From Rossellomorea marisflavi (GTDB lineage Bacteria > Bacillota > Bacilli > Bacillales > Bacillaceae_B), in assembly GCA_003667865.1 (NCBI GenBank), contig CP033051.1, forward strand, positions 1,571,501-1,635,500: a stretch of DNA of 64,000 nucleotides, in the 5' to 3' direction. The notes beneath the pieces were generated by a model, which had not been told where the DNA came from, searched no databases, and saw only the letters and a list, made by a program, of their open reading frames with translations. This document shows positions 44,672 to 53,951 of the stretch, in pieces. The number at the start of each line of letters is the position of its first letter. The stretch's first letter is position 1. The translations under genes and the position numbers were made by a program.

Positions 44672-45118
44672 ATGATGATTGTTGAGCAGCTTATAACAAG
44701 CTTTATTGCATCTGCCGCTTTTGGAATCATGTTTAATGTTCCGAAAGAATCATTATTCAAATGTGGTTTGGTTGGGATGGCAGGTTGGTTAACGTATTTT
44801 ATTCTAGCTGATATAGGCATGGATTCAGTATTTGCCACCGTAATTGCATCCTTTTTAATTGCTGTCATGAGTCAAATCTTTTCGAGAATGTACAAAAAAC
44901 CAATGATTATTTTTAGTGTTTCAGGTATCATACCATTGGTGCCAGGAGGTATGGCCTATGACGCGATGAGAAATTTCGTTGAAAATGATTATAATACAGC
45001 CATTAACCTTGCTGCCAAGGCATTTATGATATCAGGCTCAATCGCTATTGGATTAGTATTTTCAGAGGTCATTAATCAAATCATTCGTCAATCCAAATTA
45101 CGAAGAATTAAAGCATGA
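44672..45118 (+). CDS. Threonine/serine exporter, ThrE C-terminal half (YjjB-like)
   Basis: This 148-residue membrane protein has four to five helices and the DUF3815 signature (SGIIPLVPGGMAYDAMRNFVE). It complements the preceding YjjP-like subunit; in Corynebacterium both halves are fused in ThrE. GGGGGGTG precedes the ATG. Confidence 0.9.
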   Translation: MMIVEQLITSFIASAAFGIMFNVPKESLFKCGLVGMAGWLTYFILADIGMDSVFATVIASFLIAVMSQIFSRMYKKPMIIFSVSGIIPLVPGGMAYDAMRNFVENDYNTAINLAAKAFMISGSIAIGLVFSEVINQIIRQSKLRRIKA

Positions 45119-45129
45119 TGCGTTAATAA

Positions 45130-45174
45130 GACAAAAAAAGAGGGAGAATCAAATGATTCTCCCTCTTACTTTTT
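45130..45174. terminator. Shared terminator of convergent genes
   Basis: GAGGGAGAATCA pairs with TGATTCTCCCTC almost without loop and has A-run and T-run flanks, so it ends both the ThrE operon and the oppA-like gene. Confidence 0.9.
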
Positions 45175-45181
45175 ATGCTTA

Positions 45182-46834
45182 TTACTCGATGTGAGCCCAC
45201 TTTAAGCTACTGTCAGCACCGAAAGAGTGACGTAATACGTCTTTCACGTATGGACGCTCTAGGTAAGAAGTACCACGTTGGTACATTGGGCTGATTGCTT
45301 GATCTTCAAATAAGATCTTCTCAGCATCTAGAAGTGCAGTCCAACGAGCATCAAGATCACTTAGTAATTCACCTTTAGCTTGTTCAACTAATTTGTCATA
45401 CTCAGGATTTGAGTAACCCATTTGGTTATGAGCACCATCAGTAACGAACATGTCGATGAATGTCATTGGATCTGGATAGTCAGGACCCCAACCTGCGAAT
45501 GACATATCATAATCTCCAGCAGACTCTAGGTCAAGCTTTTGTGCAAATGGTTGTTGTGAAATAGTTACAGTTAAACCAGGTAGGCTTGTTTCTAATTGTT
45601 CTTTTAGGAACTCACCAATTTTACGAGAGCTTTCTGAATCATAGTTTAATAATTCTAGCTCAAATGTATCTTTTCCAAGCTCTTCTTTAGCTGTTGCCCA
45701 GTATTCGCCAGCTTTAGCAGCATCAAACGCACCGAAGTTACCGTTAGTTTCACGGTAGTCGTTACCGTCTGGACCTGTTACGAAGTCAGCAGGTACTAGG
45801 TAGTAAGCAGGCATAGAACCGTTGTTTAATAATACGTCAACTAAACCTTGTTTGTCATAACCAGAATCAATTGCTTTACGTGCATTTACGTTAGCAAGAA
45901 CTTCGTTTGCTTGGTTGAAACGTAAGAAGAATACAGAAGTATCCGCACGAGTTTTGAAGTTTTCGTCAGACTTATATTTGTCTACGAATTCAGCAGATAA
46001 ACCAGTGATATCAGCTTTATCTGTTTCATATAGGTTAACCGAAGTAGATGTATCTTTTACGATATTGTAGTTAACTTCTTCAAGTTGTACTGTTTCAGCA
46101 TCCCAATAGTCAGCATTTTTCTTAAGTTGGAAGCTTTGCTCATGTTTCCAATCAGAAAGAACGAAAGGACCATTGTAGATTGTAGTGTTTGCTTCTAAAC
46201 CATATTGATCGCCTTGCTCAGTGATAAAACCTTCGTGCTGTGGATAGAAAGTTGCGAATGAAAGTAAAGCTGTAAAATATGGTACTGGAGTTTCAAGTGT
46301 TACTTCTAGTGTTTTCTCGTCAACTGCTTTAACACCTAGCTCGTCAACAGGTAGTTCACCAGAGTTAACTTTTGCAGCGTTTTTGATATCGTACATGATG
46401 TATGCATACTCTGCACCAGTATCTGGGTTAAGAGCTTTTTTCCAAGCATACTCAAAGTTTTGAGCTGTTACAGGGTCTCCGTTTGTCCATTGTGCGTCAC
46501 GGATTGTGAATGTGTATGTTTTACCATCTTCAGAAACTGTTGGCTCTTCAGCAGCCATACCAAGAACTGGCTCATCGTTTTCGCCTAAACGGTATAAACC
46601 TTCGAATACGTTGTTCATTACGTTGAATGAAACAGAGTCAGTTGCAAGAGTAGAATCCATTGAAGGAATCTCAGAAGTTTCGATTAAGTTAAGAACTTGA
46701 GCGCGTTCTTCGCCAGCAGCACCTTGATCAGCTGTGTCTCCGCCCTCGTCTCCGTCATTTCCACCACCACAAGCAGCTAAGAATGTACTTAGTACTAATA
46801 GAAATGACATTAAAAATAAGGATTTCTTCTTCAT
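45182..46834 (-). CDS. Peptide ABC transporter substrate-binding lipoprotein (OppA-like), copy 1
   Basis: This 550-residue lipoprotein has a signal peptide ending in the lipobox LAAC and a family 5 solute-binding fold (TDSVSFNVMNNVFEGLYRLGE, DAQWTNGDPVTAQNFEYAWKK, YNGPFVLSDWKHEQSF). It would bind oligopeptides outside the membrane. The start is the ATG at 46834, with AAGGTGG 8 bases upstream; a GTG four codons earlier overlaps the ribosome site. No permease or ATPase gene is adjacent. It is strongly similar along its whole length to the gene just upstream. Confidence 0.92.
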   Translation of the reverse strand: MKKKSLFLMSFLLVLSTFLAACGGGNDGDEGGDTADQGAAGEERAQVLNLIETSEIPSMDSTLATDSVSFNVMNNVFEGLYRLGENDEPVLGMAAEEPTVSEDGKTYTFTIRDAQWTNGDPVTAQNFEYAWKKALNPDTGAEYAYIMYDIKNAAKVNSGELPVDELGVKAVDEKTLEVTLETPVPYFTALLSFATFYPQHEGFITEQGDQYGLEANTTIYNGPFVLSDWKHEQSFQLKKNADYWDAETVQLEEVNYNIVKDTSTSVNLYETDKADITGLSAEFVDKYKSDENFKTRADTSVFFLRFNQANEVLANVNARKAIDSGYDKQGLVDVLLNNGSMPAYYLVPADFVTGPDGNDYRETNGNFGAFDAAKAGEYWATAKEELGKDTFELELLNYDSESSRKIGEFLKEQLETSLPGLTVTISQQPFAQKLDLESAGDYDMSFAGWGPDYPDPMTFIDMFVTDGAHNQMGYSNPEYDKLVEQAKGELLSDLDARWTALLDAEKILFEDQAISPMYQRGTSYLERPYVKDVLRHSFGADSSLKWAHIE

Positions 46835-47064
46835 TATTTGACCCACCTTTTTTTTAATGTGATTTTTTATCTAACTTCTTCAGAAGTAGACTATTTACAA
46901 TATAAACATAAAATTAATCAATTGCAATGAATTAATAATATATCTAAATAGTATTAATTTTTAGAATAATTTAATTAGGACGCAGTAAACCTTGATAAAT
47001 CAATGTTTCTATTAAAATATTTCGTATTAAAAATTTTTTTAATATTTTAATATATTCTAATACA

Positions 47065-47110
47065 AAGAAAAAAGGGGCATGAATTGTAAAAAAATTCAAG
47101 TCCCTTTTGT
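47065..47110 (-). terminator. Terminator between the two oppA-like genes
   Basis: AAGGGACTTGAATT and AATTCATGCCCCTT pair with two mismatches; on the minus strand T6 follows. Confidence 0.75.
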
Positions 47111-47121
47111 TGGTATTTATG

Positions 47122-48792
47122 TTATTCGATACTAGCCCATTTGTAAGAGTTTGATGCTCCGAAGTTGTGGCGAATGATTCCATTTACATACTCTTTTTCT
47201 AAATATGCTGCACCATCTTGGAACATTGGGCTGATAGCTTGATCTTCCATTAGGATTTTCTCAGCTTCTAGCAATGCATCCCAACGTGCTGCAGGGTCAG
47301 CAAGTAAGTCTGATTTTCCACCTTCTACTAACTTATCAAATTCAGGATTTGAGTAGGCCATTTGGTTATGAGCACCTTCTGTTACGAACATGTCAATGAA
47401 TGTCATTGGATCTGGGTAATCCGGTAACCAACCAGCGAATGAGAAATCATAATTACCAGCAGATTCTAAATCAAGCTTCTGAGCAAATGGTTGTTGTGAA
47501 ATAGTAACTGTTAAGCCTTTAAGATTTGTTTCTAATTGCTCTTTTAAATATTCACCAATTTTACGTGAGTTATCATCATCGTAGTTTAGTAACTCTAATT
47601 CAACGCTGTCCTTACCAATTTCTTTTAATGCAGTTTCCCAAAGCTTAGCAGCTTCTTCAGCATTATATTCACCAAGATTTCCATTTTGTTCACGGTAGTC
47701 TTGGCCATCTGGACTTGTAACAAACTGACCAGGTACTAAGAAGTAGGCAGGAATGGATCCATCATTTAGAAGGATGTCAACCATTGATTGTTTATCCCAA
47801 CCCATATCTAATGCCTTACGTGCATTAACATTTGCTAATACTTCGTTCTTTTGGTTTAGGCGTAGGAAATAAACACCTGTTCTTAAGCGAGTTTTAAAAT
47901 TTGAATCGTCTTTGTACTTATCTACGAACTCAGCTGTAAGACCCGTTACATCTGCTTGATTTGTTTCATATAAATTTACACGTGTTGCAACATCTTTAAC
48001 GATATTGAAGTTTACTTCTTCTAATTTAACTGTAGCAGCATCCCAATACGTTTCGTTTTTCTTGAATTGGAAGCTTTGCTCATGTTTCCAATCTGCTAGA
48101 ACGAAAGGGCCGTTGTAGATTGCTGTATTGTACTCTAATCCGTAATTTTCGCCTTGTGATGTTACATAGGCTTCATTTTGTGGATAGAAAGTAGCAAATG
48201 TTAATAATCCTTTGAAATAAGGAACAGTAGATTCAAGTTGAACTTCTAATGTTTTTTCATCAAGTGCTTTAACACCTAAATCATCAATTGGAAGCTCACC
48301 AGAGTTAACCTTTGATGCATTTTTTAGGTCGTACATGATATAAGCATATTCTGCACCAGTTTCAGGGTTTAATGCTTTTTTCCATGCATACTCAAAATCA
48401 TGTGCTGTTACAGGCTCACCATTAGACCATTGTGCGTCTCGAATTTTAAATGTATATGTTTTCCCATCTTCAGAAACTGTAGGCTCTTCAGCAGCCATAC
48501 CTAGAACTGCTTCATCACCTTCACCTAGACGATATAAACCTTCAAATACGTTGTTCATAACATCAAAAGAAACAGAGTCTGTTGCTAAAGTTGAATCAAT
48601 AGAAGGGATTTCTGATCCTTCAAGAAGGTTTAATACTTGTGCTTTTGGTTCATCTGATTCAGTGTTCGAATTGTTTTTTGAATCACTGTTAGAATTTGAA
48701 GATGTGTTCTCAGTGCCACTTCCACTACACGCTACAAGAAAGCTACTCATAACAAGCATAAGAGTTAAAAGAGTTACTAAACGTTTTTTCAT
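47122..48792 (-). CDS. Peptide ABC transporter substrate-binding lipoprotein (OppA-like), copy 2
   Basis: This 556-residue lipoprotein has a lipobox LVAC and a serine/asparagine-rich linker after it (GTENTSSNSNSDSKNNS), then a solute-binding domain nearly collinear with copy 1; most motifs are identical (PTVSEDGKTYTF, PEFDKLVE). The ATG at 48792 follows AAGGTGGGAG; longer readings run into the promoter. The two genes probably arose by duplication, each with its own terminator. Ligand specificity may differ. The permeases would be shared from elsewhere. Confidence 0.92.
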   Translation of the reverse strand: MKKRLVTLLTLMLVMSSFLVACSGSGTENTSSNSNSDSKNNSNTESDEPKAQVLNLLEGSEIPSIDSTLATDSVSFDVMNNVFEGLYRLGEGDEAVLGMAAEEPTVSEDGKTYTFKIRDAQWSNGEPVTAHDFEYAWKKALNPETGAEYAYIMYDLKNASKVNSGELPIDDLGVKALDEKTLEVQLESTVPYFKGLLTFATFYPQNEAYVTSQGENYGLEYNTAIYNGPFVLADWKHEQSFQFKKNETYWDAATVKLEEVNFNIVKDVATRVNLYETNQADVTGLTAEFVDKYKDDSNFKTRLRTGVYFLRLNQKNEVLANVNARKALDMGWDKQSMVDILLNDGSIPAYFLVPGQFVTSPDGQDYREQNGNLGEYNAEEAAKLWETALKEIGKDSVELELLNYDDDNSRKIGEYLKEQLETNLKGLTVTISQQPFAQKLDLESAGNYDFSFAGWLPDYPDPMTFIDMFVTEGAHNQMAYSNPEFDKLVEGGKSDLLADPAARWDALLEAEKILMEDQAISPMFQDGAAYLEKEYVNGIIRHNFGASNSYKWASIE

Positions 48793-49161
48793 AATTACTC
48801 CCACCTTAGTCAATTTTTTGTAACTTTTGTAAATTTCTAGAAGATTAATAGTATCATACACTCTTTTGTAATATTCTTGCAATACTAAATTAATGAAATA
48901 GTAAAAATATTTTAATAATATTACAAAATTTCATATAATTTGTAACAAATGCATATATTGGTACGTATGTTAGCAGTTACGTTATATAAGGTTTTGGAGC
49001 TGTTCAGATAAGCTTTAATGACTATTGATTGGGGATTTGTTTAATTCGTAAATATATAATTGTCATATAATCTAATGTATCTTCCAAAAATATAGACGGT
49101 TAGATTGTAAAGATTCTGTAACATGTAAATTTCCTATTTGGCATGTCTTTCTAGTGAAGAA
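48793..49161. other. AT-rich promoter region of oppA-like copy 2
   Basis: Very AT-rich, with no ORF, repeat or hairpin I can support. The minus-strand promoter of the upstream oppA-like gene must lie in it. Confidence 0.5.
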
Positions 49162-49164
49162 TAA

Positions 49165-49196
49165 AAAAGAGATCTCAAATTTGAGATCTCGAGATA
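49165..49196 (-). terminator. Palindromic terminator of the small-protein pair
   Basis: GAGATCTCAAATTTGAGATCTC is a perfect 22-base palindrome (11-bp stem halves); on the minus strand it is followed by TTTTTTATTC. Confidence 0.85.
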
Positions 49197-49197
49197 A

Positions 49198-49338
49198 TTA
49201 CTTTTGTTTTTTCTGGTTTACGCGGTTTTGTTTTGAGTCTTTTTGTCGGTCCTCGTTTACAAGGCGATTATCATTTCTGCGCAATACATCCGCTGTTATA
49301 TTGTTATTAGGTGCTGCTTGTTCATTCCAATCAGACAT
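49198..49338 (-). CDS. Small hydrophilic protein, 46 aa
   Basis: The frame begins MSDWNEQAAPNNN and ends NRVNQKKQK; it is polar and basic at the C-terminus, with no membrane segment or cysteine. It starts directly after the stop of the upstream gene, with AGGAGG before the ATG, so the two are an operon. I do not recognise it. The composition resembles small sporulation or spore-core proteins, but no family signature is visible. Confidence 0.7.
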   Translation of the reverse strand: MSDWNEQAAPNNNITADVLRRNDNRLVNEDRQKDSKQNRVNQKKQK

Positions 49339-49587
49339 CTAGTCGTTCCTCCTACTTGAATCATTCATTTTCTTGCCGTTCATGATGCGATTAAATTCTG
49401 CCATACCCGGATCTGTTTTAATTGGAACATCAAAGGGGTTCTTTTCACGTGCAAAGCTTTCTTTTTGTTCTAGAGTGACTCCCATCTGTGCTCCTTGAGT
49501 AGCAAGAGAATCATTAATAATACTTTCTTGTTTGCCATCGAAGTGAGGGGTTGCTTCAGAATGATCCACTCGTTTCTCGTCTGCCAA
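49339..49587 (-). CDS. Small acidic/polar protein, 82 aa
   Basis: I place the start at a TTG (49587), because AAAGGAG lies 9 bases before it and abuts the ATG at 49596. The protein (MADEKRVDHSEATPHFDG..., FDVPIKTDPGMAEFNRIMNG) is hydrophilic with no predicted membrane span or cysteine. No family recognised. It overlaps nothing and is directly followed by the 46-residue protein. Confidence 0.7.
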   Translation of the reverse strand: MADEKRVDHSEATPHFDGKQESIINDSLATQGAQMGVTLEQKESFAREKNPFDVPIKTDPGMAEFNRIMNGKKMNDSSRRND

Positions 49588-49730
49588 GATTATCATCTCC
49601 TTTTACTACATAAGGTGCAGAATCCTGCCAATATTTATTCATAGGTTCAGGACCTTTTCTAATGGTGTTTGTAACTTCTCTTCTATTGAAACGTCTAATC
49701 GTTCAAAAGGACAAAAAGGGGCAGAGAAAT

Positions 49731-51941
49731 GTGCAAAAGAATAACATTGTAAAAATCATCGTTGGATTGGGTATCTTAGTTACTTTTGCTGGTATCTTTT
49801 ATTTTCAAAAACCCGTTGTGAGAGCAGGGGTTTCAAGTGAGGAACCACTTACTGTTCTTCCGGATAAAACGTGGGTATTGCATTTTTCAAAGCCTATTGA
49901 TGAGAAGACCATTAACGAAGACAATATCTCTGTTAAGAATCATAACGGAGAACTTGTGGATGTTACATATCATCTAAGCTCTGATGGACGTGAATTACAT
50001 ATTAAAGCACCTGAAAGGGGTTATCCTCTTAACTCAGAAGGATTTTCACTCCATGTTTCTAAAAAAGTGAAGTCAGTGAGTGGTATGTCAATAAGAGGAG
50101 AGACGAATATTGCCTTTTCGGTAGTGCCTACGCTTCCGACAATCAAAACAGATAAAGAACTAAAAAACTATTTTCTAACCGCACTGAAACATCAGAAGGA
50201 AGAAAGTAAGTGGTTTGCTTTCAATGAACCTCAAGAAGAATCAACAACCTCTGCTGATTCTTCCATTACAGGAACAGCCAAATCAAATAATTTCTCCAAA
50301 ACAAATAATCAAGTTCAAGGTGTTGATGAAGGTGATACAACGAAGACAGATGGATCACATATTTATCAAATCATTGAGGGGAAAGTTGTGATCGTTAATG
50401 CTAATCCTACAGAACAAATGAAGATGGAAGCGACCATTTCATTTCAACAAACCTTTCATCCACAACAACTCTTTTTGCATAATCAAAGCTTAATTGTTAT
50501 AGGAAGTAGCTGGAAAGGAGTATCATGGGGATCAAACAAGAAGAAGCAACTTTTACCAATAGATGATACTACAAAAGTTATTGTTTATGACATTACAAAT
50601 AAAACTGCCCCGAAGATTACAAGGGAAATGGAAATTGAAGGTCAGTTTGTTACATCAAGGAAGATTGATTCCACTATGTATTTTATTGCGAATCACTCTC
50701 CTAATTATTGGAGGTTAGAGAAGGATAAAACCGTTGATCTGCGTCCAAGGATGTATGATAGTTCTGTTGCAGATGAGTATAATCCAATTCCATTTGAGGC
50801 AATTAAAAAAATTCCGCAATCTAATGAAACGAACTTTACCTTGATTGGGAGCTTTGATCTCGCTAACTCCGATTCTAAGCTTAAGGTGGATTCCTATTTA
50901 GGAAGTGGTGAACAGATATACATGTCACAAAATCTTCTATATATTGCTGTTAATAGATTTCATTTTAACAATGAGGGAGAGTGGACTCCTCCAGACACAG
51001 AAATATATAAATTTAAGATAGACCGTACAGAAATAAGCTTTCAGCAATTGGGTGAAGTAGAAGGGCAAATCTTAAATCAGTTCTCTATGGATGAACATAA
51101 TGGGTATTTCAGAATTGCGACAACCAAGGGTGATAGTTGGAATGAGGAGCAGCCTTCTACAAATAACATATATATACTAGATGAGAAAATGAACATAGCT
51201 GGTGAAATTGAGGATCTTGCAAAAGGAGAAAGAATTTATTCTGTTCGCTTTATGGGAGACCGTGCCTATATAGTAACATTTAAACAAGTGGATCCATTAT
51301 TTGTTATCGATGCATCAGATCCTACGAACCCAACCGTTTTAGGGGAATTGAAAGTCCCAGGGTTTAGCTCCTATTTGCATCCGTATGACGAGAATCACTT
51401 AATCGGTTTTGGATATGATACAAAGCTTGTATATGACGACAAAGCTCCAAATTCAGAACCTATAGTCTTAACGCAAGGTATGAAAATTTCACTATTTGAT
51501 ATCACTGATTTTCACCATCCGAAGGAGAAGGATACTGAGATTATTGGCGGGAGAGGGACGCAATCAGAACTGCTTTATAATCACAAGGTATTATTTCATC
51601 ATCCTGGGAAAAATTTATACGGTTTCCCGATTACAATGTACAGAGAAAAAGAAGAATCAACGTTCGAACAAGAATTTCTATTCCAAGGTGCATTACTATA
51701 TGAAATCACACCGGAAAATGGGATTGTGGAAAAAGCACGGTTGACGGATATGGCAGAAGATGTTGAAGATATTTACGAGGATTGGAATAAGCGAATTCTG
51801 AGACTTCTGTATATTGAGGATAGTCTCTACACAATCTCGAATAATAGATTGACAGCATATCAGTTAGAGAACTTTAATAAACAAGCATCAGTTTTATATG
51901 ATGCTAGTGAAAAATCAAATCATGAAATAGGTAAAGAATAG
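49731..51941 (+). CDS. Membrane-anchored beta-propeller domain protein
   Basis: This ~736-residue extracytoplasmic protein starts with an uncleaved-looking signal anchor (NIVKIIVGLGILVTFAGIFYF). A bacterial Ig-like domain follows (about 35-120, LHFSKPIDEKTINEDNISVKN), then a large C-terminal beta-propeller region (NNQVQGVDEGDTTKTDGSHIYQI ... FMGDRAYIVTFKQVDPLFVID) known as the Beta_propel family. The start is GTG at 49731, since AAGGGG lies 9 bases upstream; a further upstream ATG at 49662 has no ribosome site. Its role is unknown; related proteins sit on the cell surface. Confidence 0.85.
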   Translation: MQKNNIVKIIVGLGILVTFAGIFYFQKPVVRAGVSSEEPLTVLPDKTWVLHFSKPIDEKTINEDNISVKNHNGELVDVTYHLSSDGRELHIKAPERGYPLNSEGFSLHVSKKVKSVSGMSIRGETNIAFSVVPTLPTIKTDKELKNYFLTALKHQKEESKWFAFNEPQEESTTSADSSITGTAKSNNFSKTNNQVQGVDEGDTTKTDGSHIYQIIEGKVVIVNANPTEQMKMEATISFQQTFHPQQLFLHNQSLIVIGSSWKGVSWGSNKKKQLLPIDDTTKVIVYDITNKTAPKITREMEIEGQFVTSRKIDSTMYFIANHSPNYWRLEKDKTVDLRPRMYDSSVADEYNPIPFEAIKKIPQSNETNFTLIGSFDLANSDSKLKVDSYLGSGEQIYMSQNLLYIAVNRFHFNNEGEWTPPDTEIYKFKIDRTEISFQQLGEVEGQILNQFSMDEHNGYFRIATTKGDSWNEEQPSTNNIYILDEKMNIAGEIEDLAKGERIYSVRFMGDRAYIVTFKQVDPLFVIDASDPTNPTVLGELKVPGFSSYLHPYDENHLIGFGYDTKLVYDDKAPNSEPIVLTQGMKISLFDITDFHHPKEKDTEIIGGRGTQSELLYNHKVLFHHPGKNLYGFPITMYREKEESTFEQEFLFQGALLYEITPENGIVEKARLTDMAEDVEDIYEDWNKRILRLLYIEDSLYTISNNRLTAYQLENFNKQASVLYDASEKSNHEIGKE

Positions 51942-51967
51942 ACTCGAACATTCTGGAGGGAAAATAC

Positions 51968-52633
51968 ATGACAATAAAAGGAATTGTGTTTGATTTTGAT
52001 GGTTTAATTATTGATACGGAGACCGCTTGGTTTGAGGCTACACGTGAAACACTGCAAGAACATTACAATATTTCAATTGAACTTGAGCGATACTCAAGCT
52101 GTATCGGAACGACAAATGAGCCATTATATGCTTATATTGACGAAATGGTTCCGGGAGGGTTCGACAGAGAGCTCCTAAGGAATGTTTCAAAGGAAAAATA
52201 CAAGTCAATGATGAAAGAGCCAATGCTACGAGAGGGTGTTTTAGAATACTTACAAGAAGCGAAAGAGATAGGGCTGAAAATAGGTCTAGCTTCTAGCTCT
52301 TCGCGTGAATGGATTCTTCATTATTTAGACCAATGTGGAATAAGAGAGTACTTTGATACTGTTAAAGGGAAAGATGATGTGAAGAAAGTAAAGCCAGACC
52401 CTGCATTATATGAAGAGGCTGTAAAAGCATTAGCAATAGAGCCTCGTGAGGCCATAGCCTTTGAAGATTCACTGAATGGGTCGGTCGCAGCACTTCAAGC
52501 AGGATTATACTGTGTTATTGTGCCAAATAGTGTAACAAACCATCTTCCATTTGAGAACTTCCATCATAGAGTAAATTCAATGGGAGATATCTCGTTAGAA
52601 GAAGTCATTAAGATTGTATTAGAGTCAGCATGA
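51968..52633 (+). CDS. HAD-family phosphatase/phosphoglucomutase-like (YhcW-like)
   Basis: This 221-residue HAD hydrolase has motif I FDFDGLIIDTE (nucleophile D10), motif II LASSSS and motif III/IV KVKPDP and FEDSLNGSVAA. The cap domain and the motif I form DGLIxDTE match B. subtilis YhcW and the beta-phosphoglucomutase/2-deoxyglucose-6-phosphatase branch. GGAGGG lies before the ATG. It probably dephosphorylates a sugar phosphate; the true substrate is unknown. Confidence 0.9.
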   Translation: MTIKGIVFDFDGLIIDTETAWFEATRETLQEHYNISIELERYSSCIGTTNEPLYAYIDEMVPGGFDRELLRNVSKEKYKSMMKEPMLREGVLEYLQEAKEIGLKIGLASSSSREWILHYLDQCGIREYFDTVKGKDDVKKVKPDPALYEEAVKALAIEPREAIAFEDSLNGSVAALQAGLYCVIVPNSVTNHLPFENFHHRVNSMGDISLEEVIKIVLESA

Positions 52634-52701
52634 CGATGAAGGGAACAAAATAGGGGAGGCAATCTTGATTGCAATCCCCAAAAAACTAAAGGGAAAATGC
52701 T

Positions 52702-53298
52702 ATGAAAAAAGCAATTTTTTATTCAATAGTACTATCACAATTACTATTTCTATTATTATTTCCACTTTGGATTAGCTTAACAAAATATTTAAATCCTGTG
52801 CTCCTAGTAGTAATGTGGATGCTTTTAACACTTACGGTATTTTATAGTGTATTTGCAATCCTTCGTATACAAGTGGTGATTTCTTGGAGACTAGTTATAA
52901 TTCTTTATACGTTATATTCAATCGGGCTGATTGTTTTACTCTTTAATCGCCCTTCCGACCAAGTATATGAAACGGTCAATATCGTTCCGTTTGCTACGAT
53001 TCTCTTTTACCTATCAGGTGAAGTACCATTTATCATTGCTTTTTATAATCTTGCTGCAAATATTGGATTATTTGTTCCATTTGGATTCCTACTAATGGTC
53101 TATCATAAAGAGAAACATGCAAGGAAGGTCTTACTTTCTATTATTCCAATTCTAGTTGTTAGTATAATAGAAGGAACTCAATTCCTGACTAGAAGAGGAA
53201 GCCTCGATATCGATGATTTTATATTGAATGTTCTAGGTTTCTTACTAGGGTATGTTGTCTATCCATTTGTTTGTAAAGTAGTAGAAGTGAAACGTTAA
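52702..53298 (+). CDS. VanZ family membrane protein
   Basis: This 198-residue protein has about five membrane helices and the VanZ-like signature NIVPFATI ... NIGLFVPFGFLL ... SIIEGTQFLTRRGSLDIDDFILNVLG. VanZ proteins give low-level teicoplanin resistance, and many Bacillus members are of unknown role. AAAGGGAA precedes the ATG. Its stop codon overlaps by 4 bases the stop of the convergent response-regulator gene. Confidence 0.9.
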   Translation: MKKAIFYSIVLSQLLFLLLFPLWISLTKYLNPVLLVVMWMLLTLTVFYSVFAILRIQVVISWRLVIILYTLYSIGLIVLLFNRPSDQVYETVNIVPFATILFYLSGEVPFIIAFYNLAANIGLFVPFGFLLMVYHKEKHARKVLLSIIPILVVSIIEGTQFLTRRGSLDIDDFILNVLGFLLGYVVYPFVCKVVEVKR

Positions 53299-53951
53299 TC
53301 AAACAGCTTTTCATCTTTTGCTTTTAAAATGGCATGAGTGCGATCTTTTACTTCAAGCTTATGATAGATATTAGATATGTAGTTTTTGACCGTTCCTTCC
53401 GATAAAAACAGTTTATCAGAGATCTCTTTGTTCGTAAGGCCATAAGCTAAATTCTGTAAGATTTGTATTTCTCGATCCGTTAATTGATACTTATCAATTT
53501 CAGATTCCAGCTTCTGTTGTTCACCTTTTGGAATTTGCTGAACAAGAAGCTGTGCAAGATTTTTGGGAAGTAAGGTTCCTCCGTGGTGTATTAACTTAAT
53601 TCCTGAGATAAGATCTGATGGATGAATCGCCTTTAATAAGTATCCCTCAGCCCCAATTGTTAGGGCCTCAACTACATGCTCCACTTCTTGAAACGTTGTA
53701 AGAATAATAATCTTTGTCTCTGGGGAGTGTTTCTTAATATGTCTGGTTGCTTCTATGCCATTTAAAACAGGCATATCAATATCCATTAAAATCAAATGAG
53801 GTTTATGTTCTTCGGAAAATTGAATAGCTTGTTCTCCATTTTCAGCACATGCAACAACCTTTAGCTCCGGATCGGCTTCTAAAACAAAGGCCAAGCTCTC
53901 ACGAATCAATTCTTGATCATCCACTAGCATTAGCGATATATCTTTGCTCAT
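53295..53951 (-). CDS. NarL/LiaR-type response regulator
   Basis: This 218-residue regulator has a receiver domain (acceptor D57 in HLILMDIDMPV, with T86 and K108 regions intact) and a LuxR-type HTH (LTDREIQILQNLAYGLTNKE). It is translated after, and overlaps by 35 bases, the histidine kinase gene upstream. AGGAGG lies before its ATG. The pair resembles LiaSR/VraSR-type cell-envelope stress systems. A DUF4097 gene divergently transcribed next to it supports this, as liaG encodes the same domain. Confidence 0.92.
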   Translation of the reverse strand: MSKDISLMLVDDQELIRESLAFVLEADPELKVVACAENGEQAIQFSEEHKPHLILMDIDMPVLNGIEATRHIKKHSPETKIIILTTFQEVEHVVEALTIGAEGYLLKAIHPSDLISGIKLIHHGGTLLPKNLAQLLVQQIPKGEQQKLESEIDKYQLTDREIQILQNLAYGLTNKEISDKLFLSEGTVKNYISNIYHKLEVKDRTHAILKAKDEKLFD

